Assembly (NCBI GenBank): GCA_000149265.1
Contig: CH003428.1
Coordinates: forward strand, 256,506-320,505
Origin: Ciona savignyi
Lineage: Eukaryota; Chordata; Ascidiacea; Phlebobranchia; Cionidae
Length of the DNA stretch: 64,000 nucleotides
Reading direction: 5' to 3'
A model generated the notes under the pieces. It worked only from the letters and a program-made list of their open reading frames with translations. It ran no database searches and was not told the DNA's origin. A program made the translations under genes and the position numbers. Shown here piece by piece: positions 1-11,400 of the stretch (the first letter of the stretch is position 1; each line of letters opens with the position of its first letter).

Positions 1-3000
1 CCATACTTCGCCTGTCGGATTTACATTCATTGCTCTTGGTCAATTTGGGATGCTTTTCTGGTAAATTTTAACAATCGCTACTTTTGCACCAAACGGTTCG
101 CCGGATTAAAATGATAAAAGTCTCCCGGATCAACATTTTAAACGACGTAGACGCACTTTTCCTGTGTCGATGCGATGCGATAGTGTAATTTGATCGTTGT
201 AATTTGAGTTATAAATTGTTATACACAAATGCCCTAAAGGTGATATATTGGCCCGTCGTCTTAGTGGTGTTTAAACACTTTATTGAAATGCATTGAGCTT
301 GGTCAATTTTACCCGTCAAATATTAGCATTGTCTCATCTCTTGTCCAGCACCACACATCCTTTGGTGCTGGGTATCTTTGAGCGCTCTCTAAAGTCATTA
401 TCTCTTCAGATCGTTATGTATCAAATCCACAATGAGGACGTTTATTTTGTTGCCCAATATGCGGACAAATACCGGTCGGCTTGCGGTCGTTAATCAGTAA
501 TCTCGACGCAATTGGCAAATGAATCGATTCAGATTTATTGTTTGGACAAGTTAATGATTCAACTGCGAGAACAAGAACCGAGAATTTCAATCACAGGTGG
601 AGACTCTCCTCGTAAATTCTCGACACTTTCCCACCCACTGTTGTTTGATATAAAACCGGTCAACTTCGGGCTATTCATGGTTGAATTTGATGTTATTCAT
701 AAAGATGTATATTTACTCTAAGCCGTCGCCGCCCTTTTCCGTTCCATGACTTATAAAACAAGGGACAATGGGTGAGAATCTATTGTTCTTGGGGTTAGAT
801 GGACTTGAACCGTCCTGCGTAAACAACGCTAAATCGACCGTTACCGAGCGCCGCTTATCCACTTGCCCTGCCAAGCAAGCCAACTATACAGCAAAACAAC
901 AAACGTTCCAATACATCATCGCTTTAACCAGATTCACACACAATTCGGTGTTTTAATTGATGGTTTCGTGACTTGTTTAGAGTCACACTTTTAAAGCTCA
1001 TACATGTCTGGCTTAGTTACACTCTATTTGACTTTCGTCATAGAGCAAGCCCGCTGTGGGAGAAAGTAAGCGAACTCTTACCTCAACCATACGTCAACTT
1101 TGATTCACCAGTACGTCATAATAAAACTTGATGATATAGATAAAAATTAAGAGAATGTTTAAAAAATTGTCTGCGATTGATTCTCAATTGTTTGCATCTA
1201 GTCGCAAGACCCAAAAATGCCTGAACGAGTACGTCATAATTAATCTCTAAGCCGTTTTAACACATTAATCCCCCATTTCCCCTGTTAATACCCAAGAATT
1301 AAAAGTTCCACTTTTTGTTAGTAATTCGTGGCAGCTAATTTTGGAGATTTTATTGTTCAATTCTCAAATTGTTCGGCTGAGATCTTTAGTGAGATAATCC
1401 AAGTGTCACCCTTCGCTAAACACGTTCAGCTTACTATCACTTAACCCCGAAAAGAAGCTCAGCTTCACGAATGCAGGCGCATGCCTGCATTGTTGTTTGC
1501 ATTTCCTTCCAAAATCACTAATTTTCTTTACCCGAGATGGATTTTGTGTACCGAGAAACCGACACTGGTTGGTGTAACCGAAAACGCAACCTTGAAAACA
1601 ATTTATTAGAACGGCCGTGGAGTGTATAATTTTCGCAAGTATATAGTTAAAAATAAACTATAATTCTCCTATAGCATTTGGAAATAATTAGTATATTGTA
1701 AATTTACCGATAGTGATATGTAAAAATGAGCATAAATCCGTGTTTGCCTAAAATTGGGCGTTTATCCCAGAGCATCCATTACTAATGTTTGGTTTAGTAA
1801 TCCGATGGATTATACGCTAAAACTCGCTTGTCTGTCTAAATCCCCGTCCACAAAAGCACCCCGCATGTATGATTGAGGCCCTCCGCGATTTATCGCCCCA
1901 TTGATGGGGCCGCTTTGTAAAAGGGGCCATCAAACGAATCTGATTTTTTACTAGACACGGCTCAGTGATTTCAATTCAGGGTTACTTGAGATCTATATAC
2001 ATATATTTCTATAGTACAGAACTAAGGGTTAACGTTAAAATGCGTATTCAAACTTACCTTAATTGCCTATATTAATATTATTCGCGTGTATTATTCTGTG
2101 TTTAATAGAGAATGTGAAAACACAAACTTTTTCTTTATACCTCAAGTGATTATAAGGAAGACATAAATGTTGGACGGCTTTATAATAAATTTTAAATATA
2201 TGTGAAAAGTTTGAACAAGAAAGCTTTTTATCACTTTCCAACCAAGAGCTGATTACTATATTAAATTCGTCTTTGTTTTAAAGTATAATAATTATGATTC
2301 CACTATGTAAGTTATAATCACACCCTGTAACGTAACATCCTATTCTACTCTAACTGTAGAATATTCAAACAATCGCAAACTTGTCGCTGGCAACTGTTTC
2401 ACTGTGTGTGGGTTCGGTTAAATATTTGTTCTGCCGTTTTTTTATATTTAAAGGGTTTCCGGCCACATAAATGCTTTAACGTCAAGCACAACAATGTATG
2501 GTCTGTAGTTTACTATAAGGAAAGCATTGTTCAATTGAAATTAGAACTTTAATTGCCGGGGAGCCATATCGGAAAGTTTAAGGTGTCGAGTAGCAATATT
2601 GTGTTTGATATTTACTTTATCGGCGTATAGCGTGAAGTAAACTGATCCCCTTGGTCCGCAGGTTACAAACACAAGTGTATTCTTTGTTACTTCTCTGTTT
2701 GTTTTTTCGGGGAAGAAAAGTCAGTATGTCCGAGTTGACTGATATTATTTTGAAAGCTCAGGTGTCCCAAGTAGTGAGTGTATCCGTGCACCAAAGCAGG
2801 TAACCCGTATCGGACAGAAAAGTAAGTTTGCTTGTGGCCCGGAAACGTTATGGGGCTTTGAATAGGTGATCAGTTTAGCGACTAATGGAAGTTGGAGCGT
2901 AACACCGCGAGATTAGATAATCCGACACAAACGGCACGTATCGCCTCTAACCGCTGAACAAATGACGTGAACCCTTGCGGTAGGACTAAATACGGGTCCA

Positions 3001-4745
3001 AGACCACACTCTTGTCTTACGATCACATTTCAGACTAAAAGAACAGGATAGTACCAAAGAACTGGACTGTTGTTTTTATTCGGATCTAATATCATTCAAG
3101 TTACTATGTATGGCATAAGGGAAGGTGATGATTACATTTTCAATAACGTTTTTTTACTCGGTTCAGATTGAATAGAGTCTAATAACGGTCGACAACACAA
3201 CCGCCATTCAACCAATGGTGGGGTATATTGCGCCATCATGTTTTAAATTTTATTTAATAATAATAAAAAAGTATGTTGAATGTCTAAACGAAGTAAGTGG
3301 ATCTTTTCAGTATGTTTATTACTCAATATATTACATTCAAACCATTTGATTTAGTAAAAAATTATAAATATATAGTACGGCTATATATACCTAGCAATGT
3401 CACTTGTATTTTAAACCGCCAACTGTTTCATATATTTGCCGAAGCAGTTAATCGTATACAAATATTCAATTCAAAATGCCCCCAGATTGATTAAAATAAC
3501 AATGATTTTACACTTACAAAACCTTTTGTATTTGTTCAAATAAATGAAACGATAATACTGACACTTTTACTGCGTACTTTAAAAGTAAATTCCCAGTTAT
3601 GTTATAAGATACATTAATCAGCATAAATACTGTTATAACTTGCTGTCAAGTAGCATTGTTTTGAACTGAGCTGCGTGAAAAAATAAATCATGCTTAGACA
3701 AAGCAGTCTTGATGGATGCAACTTTTGTACGAAGCGTTTGCTTTGTGTTGCATCTGTCCAGCAGCATATTGAACTAATAACCAAGATGAGTTGTCTTCCT
3801 TTGCAGGATTTGCACGGTTTTGTGGTGAGTTGCTTAATGAGGGTTTGTCTTGTTTTTTTTACCCTTGATAATGCACGCACGCAAAATGCACGAAGTCTTT
3901 TTTCGATGACTGATTCGGATATATATTTTTTATTTTTAAAACATAAGTGGTTTATAAAAAAAACTCAACCGAAAGAGCATTTTCCATGAATAAATTGTGT
4001 TGGTTATTTATAATTATTCGAACTTAGTTGTCTTACCTGTCCACGCACCGTACATTTCGTATCCACTTACCCTTCCTGCTAAGCACCGATTTTGTTCAAC
4101 GTAAGCGGCTTAACGCGTCCTTAACGACCCTGGAATCCAAGCACCGGTTGCAACTGGTGCTATCGTAACAGTTCTGTCTTCCTATGTTATCCAGCAGTAT
4201 TTTGTTTTGTAACGGTTTTACAGAAGCTGTGAAAACTTATTTTGTCACATGACACCCCGCGAACTAGTGGAAATGTTCTGCAGAGTAATCAGTTGTTTGT
4301 TTACCACGACTACAGTTACTAGGGATTTTAGTGGCAAATCTCTTTTGTGTGAGATGTATCTCTTAACAGGTAAATGATAACATCGATATTTAGCAACTAC
4401 ATGGAGGATTTACACTTTTCGTTTTACAAACTGACAATATCTGTAGTTTTCGCTTATCAGTGAAATAACCCTCTAATCTTTGTGCTATTTTAAGGTAATA
4501 GAGAAATCCTATACTTATAGAGGTTAGTGATTGTATACTTGGTGTTTCACTGTCACGTGTTAAATTTGGGTGTATTATTGTAAACTTAGGTAAGAGGGAA
4601 GAGCCATCGGAAGTTATTAAACTCCATGACCGTTTAGAACCAGTTTACACGCTTGAACGAGTAAGAAGCACTTGGAGGTTGGAGAATTACACAAAACTAC
4701 TAAAATAACAACTGCATCATCGACCAAAAGCGGGATGAAACGCTG
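1..4745. other. Upstream region without a recognised gene
   Basis: AT-rich DNA with only short open frames that show no family motif, no coding-like composition and no consistent splice structure. It holds one degenerate tRNA-like element (782-870), a perfect 9-bp-arm inverted repeat at 1470-1491 and two copies of a CRE-like word at 1111-1125 and 1229-1243. Part of it may be 5' regulatory DNA of the ADAMTSL gene that starts near 4746, but nothing in the sequence proves this. Confidence 0.5.
782..870 (-). repeat. Degenerate tRNA-like element (SINE head or tRNA pseudogene)
   Basis: Read on the minus strand it has a box A-like AGTGGATAAGCGG, a short hairpin GCGT-TGTTT-ACGC where a class II variable arm would sit, and a box B-like GGTTCAAGTCC followed by an acceptor-like CTAACCCC. 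The anticodon stem does not fold and the 5' acceptor strand does not pair, so it is not a working tRNA. A tRNA-derived SINE head or an old tRNA-Ser/Leu pseudogene would both fit. Confidence 0.4.
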
Positions 4746-5416
4746 ATGAACAAAGACCACAATTCGCAATCTTCGTTTTCTGGAGTAATAATGAGATCGG
4801 AGGAGCACTCGGCAGTCCCACTCGAGGACCGGCAAGTACACTTAGCGGCTTTAGATTACTGGGCCAGTCATGTATGTTGTTATTGTCAATCGCTGCTGCT
4901 GGGGGTGGAGGAGTACATGGTTACGGTCGGGAGCAATTCGACGCAGGACGCTCACGTCAGCTGTACTTCAACGAGTAAACTTTCTTTTGCCCGAAGACGT
5001 CACCTACGGAATAAAAGGCGTTGGGCCGCTCAATCCGATCCAGATGAGTCTATCAACATGGAACCTGGCGAAGAGGAATCTGGGACCTCGCAATCCGAGA
5101 TCGATTTGTCACCACAGGTCACCGAAAATAGAACAGAGCATCGAAGTTCCACACTCTTGTGCTCCTATTATGGGACTTGTATTGGCAACGAGCCACTCCC
5201 GGAAGTATCCCGTTCATATAGTTCCGCTATTTCGATACAAACTTCAGGAAAGCACCGACCCTCGTTGCGCCGGGGAAAAGTGAAGGCAAGAAAAACCAGT
5301 CGCCCTACAACTGTTTCTTGGTTGAACAGCCCGTTGTCTTTGCTGCATTTCTTTAGATTAACGGTCGTTCTCTTATTTGCACTGATCCCCAGAGCAACGT
5401 ACGGTTTGCCCATAAG
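4746..5416 (+). other. ADAMTSL exon 1: long N-terminal extension and signal-like segment
   Basis: An ATG-initiated frame of 223 codons plus two bases. Residues about 197-214 are hydrophobic (core LTVVLLFALI) followed by PRATYG, which resembles a signal peptide with its cleavage site. It is preceded by about 195 mostly polar residues with several basic and acidic runs. The exon ends with AG before GTGAGT at 5417; joining to 8731 completes an Arg codon and runs straight into the first TSP1 (WELGPYGECTVTCG). There is no Met close to the hydrophobic core, so either the signal sequence is internal, the protein is a type II membrane form, or the true start lies in an unrecognised 5' exon. Confidence 0.6.
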
Positions 5417-8400
5417 GTGAGTTAAAGTGACAATATAGACATGTCGTTATGCGAAATTAATATGCTGCAAATACTAAAGCGTATTTATTATAAACAACAG
5501 ATAAAAGTATATAGCAGTTTTTCTGCTGTTTGTTAAATTTGTTCGAAAAGTCGATTTTTTTCACAGCCATATCTATTAATTCATATTATATCTTGTTTAT
5601 AGAATAAATTTAAACTTATATCATCTTCTTTTGGGTGATTTTTGTCATTGCATTATTTTTTTGTATTAGGAGATTATGAGATTTTATTTCGAATTTAAAG
5701 ATTACGACTACCGCGATTTCCAGTGCCTCATGAGACACTTGTTAAAAGAAAATTGACCTGTTTGAAAGTAGTAGGCGTAATGTGTCTGCACTTACCAGGA
5801 AACAAACTAAATTGTTTCCGTTTTTGATGGAAATTTTACAGCTGCGATATTTATAGCAAGTACTAATGTATCTTGATTGGCTAATTACATGCACACCGCA
5901 ATAACTCTCTTCGTGAGCATAGCATCCGTATAATTAGTTGTGATTAGCCGAGTCATTTGGATTGCTTAAATGGACATACGAACAATTATTACAATGAAAA
6001 TCAATTAAGCCAAAAATATCTGAAACTAATTCCCAAAGGATTCGTTAATCTCATAATGTAAAGAGCATTCCTACTGAAGTGCGGATCACCTGTAAACGTT
6101 ATTGCGAGACATAGTAGACGATACTTAATAGCGCTGACGACATAACCAAATGGTGCCGTGTAGATAAATACGGCTTTTCGATCCCTACTTATCTGCGACT
6201 GGAAGGCTTCAAGTCTGTAATTTTTAGCAGTTTTCTTGCTGTATTACCCCGGGTGCCTTTGCAATTATGCGGCGTCAGATTTTTCGTTTGAAGATGAAAA
6301 AGTTGTAATAGTAACACCATAACGTTGGGTTGAGCACTTTGAAAACTATACTTCAAATCCCCGTCAAAGTTGTGTGGTTTGGTCGGTTTTGTTTCTCGCC
6401 ATTTTTGTTTGTTTAACTTGCGGAAATAAAGACGACTCGGTTTACCTTTCGGCAAACATGCCTCACGTTTCCGGAGACACGGTCCCACCATTATTTCAAG
6501 CCTAATTAGCACCCTGGTCGTTTAGAAATACGAACGGTGGCCCTTACCACAAAAAGCGGCAACAGTAATTGTGTGTGGACAGCTTAGCCACCAAATGGCA
6601 GTCCGCATCTCAGCCCTTGTTTGCAGACACTTTAAACTCGGTCTTTATCAGACTCGTATCAACGCCGCTCTGCATTCGTTTTGTTTGCTCGCTGTCGACG
6701 CATAAGAATACCTGCCGTGGATAACTATACCTACCGATGAATTTTGCTCCCCCACTTCGGTAGCCGGAACAAACAATATTTATTTGAAATGTCCCCAAAC
6801 AATGGTCCCGTTGTTTTCTCAGAGACAGGAATTTAAATTGAATTTTATCGAACTGACTGGTCAAATGTGAGTTATTCTTTATTGTATAGCACAATTTTGA
6901 CCCTACCTAAGCTTTCTATTGAACAAAATCACCACATTCTGCCGCTGTGATGGATTATAGGCGATCGTGTTGTTACTACACCCATTTTGAGTGATTTCAG
7001 TCAGATTTTTGTATACTTACAAAACAAGTCGGCGCCTTTTCTTGTTTAAATAAAAGTGAATCACCTAGAGCGTAATTTAACCCACAAAGAAAGGTAATTT
7101 GGTTCTAACAGTGAGTCAATAACCCTTTAAATACCGGGAGGGGTCAAGCCCGTACAAGGGGTACTTGTTTAAAAAGTACACGTTTTTGCGTGCGTCTTAA
7201 CCCGGGCTATGTCGGACTTTGAATGAACGTAAACCCCAAAACATTAACATGGGTCAAGTGCTCTTCAACCTCGAATGGACCTAAAGGTCATTATCGAGAA
7301 CAACTACGCGCAGAGTAAATATTGCGCATTGATGTTAATTAAATATACCTAGAAGCTGTATTATAAGAATAAAATACATTGACTCCATTTCAGTCAAGTG
7401 GGAACATGTATACTGACCTATATATGCGTATATTTCAAATTGGCTGATTTAAAATGGTTTCCGTTGGAGCCCATGAGTGATTTTTAAAAGTGGATCTCAA
7501 ATCTGCGGTTCACTGATCATATGCAAGCTGAAATGGCTTGTTGTTTCAGTCTACACGTTCGGTGTGGACACCGGTCAAGCAAATCCTTCTGCTGGGCCAC
7601 CAACGGTTTATGGGCTTTTCATATTCAAAGAATGACCCCAGAAACCTGGTAGTAATAATAATACCTGATAATAATGTAAACCCCCTTAGTGTAACGATAA
7701 GTTGTGCTGCGTAATCTAATCATCCCCACAAAAGCAGTCGACCAACATGAAGAATAATAAGATGGGGCTTCTTTCCGTATTCAGATTAACCAAGGGAGAA
7801 GTTTTGCGGCCTTAAACGAATTATATATTTCCACCCTCGTTAACATGTTAAAAGCGCGGACTGTCGGCAACAAACCAAAGCACCATTTTTGGTAGAAAAA
7901 TCATAATTACCTAGGTATTGAGAAACATTCAGCATGGAGTGCCGTCTGCATCATCACTAAACGATGTTAACCGCCCATGTTTATTTTATTCATCTTTCTT
8001 GTTGATTTATGTATTGGTGGGCCGCCTTGTGACATATTATAATTGATTAATATTGATGTTATATCAAAGCACTCTTTTGTGCATTTCTGATGACGCTAAA
8101 CTTGACCAACCCAGTTTACTTTATTACAATGTTTAACGTTCCAATGACGTTATAATGTTCTTAACAATGGCTGCGCTTTGTTTCCGTCAACGGAATGCCG
8201 ATAAGTGTGTCTATTTTGCTTTTATGTGGCAATTCTTCGTTGTTTGTTCAATAACCTAATCGGGCATGAACGTCAGATGAATCAACGACGAGTTGCTTCT
8301 AAATAGCACCTTGTTCTGCATGTATCGCAACCCTGGGAAAAAATCTATCCATCGTCGACTCATTTATTCATAGTCTTTAGTGTAATATGACTCCAGGTAT

Positions 8401-11400
8401 CCGGATTATGGCGCATTTGGCTGATATTACGACCTTCTTATAATCCTTTCAAATGTAAATCAATATCCTACATCATGCCCAAATCCGTGGTTGGTTTGTG
8501 TATTCATAAAGCTGTGACCTTTTTTGGCTTGAGATAAACAATCTAGTGACAAGACGAATGCGGAAATATTAAACGCCCAGTTATATATCTGTCTATTCTA
8601 TCCACATATTGAATTTTGAAATGTAGTAGCTAATTACAAGGTATACATCAGTTTTACGTCATACATGGTAGTGGATTTAAGAGACCAATCGTCATTGAGG
8701 TTTAAAGACAAACTAAACTTTAATTTGTAGGTGGGAACTGGGCCCATACGGAGAATGTACTGTGACGTGCGGCAGAGGAGTTCAAACGAGGACAGTCGAA
8801 TGTCGTCATATGCCGGAAGGTCCGGATCAAGAACACGTAACGAGGGGAACTCCCATGCCCGATATGATGTGTCCCGCTCCGAAACCCGAAGTTGCAGAAT
8901 CGTGTTCGTTAAAAGCATGCGCTCCCGCCTGGGTGGCTCAACCATGGGGAGATGTAAGTCTTTAATAGTTTAATATAATTATTGCATATTTGTTATACGC
9001 GGGGAAAGACTTTCACCGTAGTCAACGATAGACAGAAACAGCAGTATTTTTAATTCAATTAACTTTTTTCGATTTTTTTTTCAAAATTTGTGTGTAATAA
9101 AGGCAAAAATGGTGAACTATGGGAAGTAAAAAGGGTCCGGTGAACAATTTTCTTCAAACCACACTACCGTCAGGAGGTGGTGGTTAGCAATCATTATAAA
9201 AATAATAAAATGTTGTACAGTCGATTTTCCGAGCGGTTAACTGGAAGTGTATACAGACTCAAAAAAAACGGTTCTTAAGACGAGCCTATCATGAGTTCGA
9301 AACTTGGCTCGGTAAAAAAATCCGTTGGTAATACGTCCGTTTAGTATTTCCCCAAAATATCGCAACCACATTTTATGATGTCAAATTGTTTAAATGTCCT
9401 TTTACTTTGCAGTGTAACCGTTCGTGTGGTCGTGGGCAGCAAACTCGGGAACTGGTTTGCATGCAGAGACTGGGGACAGGTGAAACTGTCCGAGTTCCTG
9501 ACATATATTGTTCTCGGATCACGCCCGACACCAAACGGTTCTGTGCCATGCACAACTGTCCTGCTCGTTACATTGTCCGACCGTGGTCGAGAGTGAGTAT
9601 GTTTTACAACTAACTCGGTTTACAATTTACCAGTAAACTATATTTACACGCATTCTATTACATGGTGTTGCTAAAAGTAGGTCAGGTGGTAAACAAATTA
9701 ATAGTTCAAAGTAAAGTTTAACGGGTAAACCACAAATCCACACGAGTATACGACGCATTGTAAACATGTTATGGCGCAGTACCTTACAATCCCCATATGT
9801 TTACTAGATTTCCTTTTAAATCCTTTTCATTGACTAAAAACGTAGCTATACTGGTGAATATATGTTGCAATCGTGTAAATTCAAGTCTCCAATATATATT
9901 TGCATATGAATCATGACCAAGTAAACCTACTTCAGCGCAATACATCCCATTTTGTCTGTATTGATCTTAAGTTGACAAGGTTTGTTTGTGCACTTATATA
10001 TGAAGTTTACAAATGAGCTTAAGTTCGTTGAACGCCGTCACTAAAGAGACCTAGGGGCGTGTAATCTAGCAACACATTTCGACTTGTTTGCTCGACCGGT
10101 GCGGTTAAACAAGGGGCCGTTGTCGTTTAAAGGCTGGGGCCTTGACCGACTATATTTGCTTGGTTTACTGAACCTTTACTTATCTTTATGATTAGGCAGC
10201 AATGTCGTTAATTTGTCTAAGAGATAAAGGTCCTTTACAGCCCCAGCCGCCCAGGTGGTTAAGGCACGTTCGTCAAACACGAGAGAATGACAGGACGACT
10301 TATTCCGATGGTTAATCTGTGTGCAAACGATTTTTCCGCCATAATGACTGCTTGCTTCCGAAAACCTAACAATACAATGAACTGATCGCCGATCTATATC
10401 GCTTTGAAGTCAAATACTCTATGGGTTAAAGTCACGTTAAGGACATTTTGTACAAATAACTAATTTATTGAAAATCGTAATGTTGGCTAAACAACTACCA
10501 ACGGAGCTTAATCCTTTTCAAATTTAAACTGCCTCAACACTTAACAAATAAAAGGACTTAAACAAACTTCCTCTTAAACGTTACAGTGCCCTCCGAGATG
10601 TGGAACTACCTACAGTACTCGACAGATCGCATGCGTTCAGCTTCGTGCGGGCAAGCTCAAACCCGCCATGGTGGATATAAAAAAATGCTTTAAAAACCGA
10701 AGACCGCTGACCAGAAAACTATGCAAGAAACCCGGGTGTCGTAAGTATTTAACATATTTTAATACCTTTAATACCTATTTAATGTCATACCAGATTAAGA
10801 ATCAATCAATTTAAAGTTCCTTTTATTTAGCTGTGATACGCAAGAGCAAGAATGCAAATTTTGTACAAACGACCAATGAATCCAAAGTCAGATTACAAGT
10901 TGGGACAACCGCCTCAGTTTTCCCCCGAACAACTGTGATCGTTCGTTGTAAAGTTGACAGGTAATTTTGCATTTAGTTTACTAGTATAATATCGACTGTC
11001 TTTGATTTAAACGGGGATAAAAAAGCGAATGAAATTATTGGCCTGTTTCCATTTGCTGTGCATTGTACATATATTTATATACACGCCGGTGTAACCAGTC
11101 GCAACTCCATCTTTAAAACACAAATCCAATTTGATAGATTTAGAAAGCAAGATCTCCAGTGGCGGTTTAGAGGAAGTGTGATTTCCAACATGGGCGGCCA
11201 TCTCTCCGTGTTAAGGGATAATTCGCTTCGAATAGTCCGGGCAGTTAAATCCGACGAAGGGATTTATATCTGTGCTGCTGGAAACGTTCGAGCGAAATTC
11301 GTACTTAAAATAATCACCAACGATACAGGTAAATATAGAATAAAATATTAGCTATTTCAGTGTTGTTTTGAGGTAAACCCTTTTTAAATGTCATTTCTAC

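Larger units (their letters stand above)
8731..10740 (+). other. ADAMTSL exons 2-4: three N-terminal TSP1 modules
   Basis: Exon 2 (8731-8953) starts WELGPYGECTVTCGRG and ends at WGD; exon 3 (9413-9592) continues CNRSCGRGQQTRELVC; exon 4 (10587-10740) continues CPPRCGTTYSTRQIAC and ends in KKPGC. Exon boundaries fall just before the first cysteine pair of each module, so each module is split between two exons. The first two modules keep the POFUT2 site; the third (CPPRCG) has lost the Ser/Thr. Phases join without conflict. Confidence 0.85.

Noticed and set aside
782..870. Functional class II tRNA gene
   Set aside because: The anticodon stem and 5' acceptor strand do not pair, so it was recorded as a degenerate tRNA-like repeat.
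3614..3989. Overlapping opposite-strand frames of 88 and 99 codons
   Set aside because: They are reverse complements of each other's region, Cys/Leu-rich by chance, and show no motif or gene context.
4870..5283. Second plus-strand frame of 137 codons over ADAMTSL exon 1
   Set aside because: It does not lead in phase to the exon at 8731 and lacks the signal-like segment; judged an overlapping chance frame.
6189..6894. Minus-strand frames of 107 and 94 codons inside ADAMTSL intron 1
   Set aside because: No domain, no splice partners and ordinary intronic composition; open by chance.
8634..8945. Minus-strand frame over ADAMTSL exon 2
   Set aside because: Antisense shadow of the TSP1-coding exon, whose plus-strand frame has conserved Cys/Trp spacing and phased splice sites.
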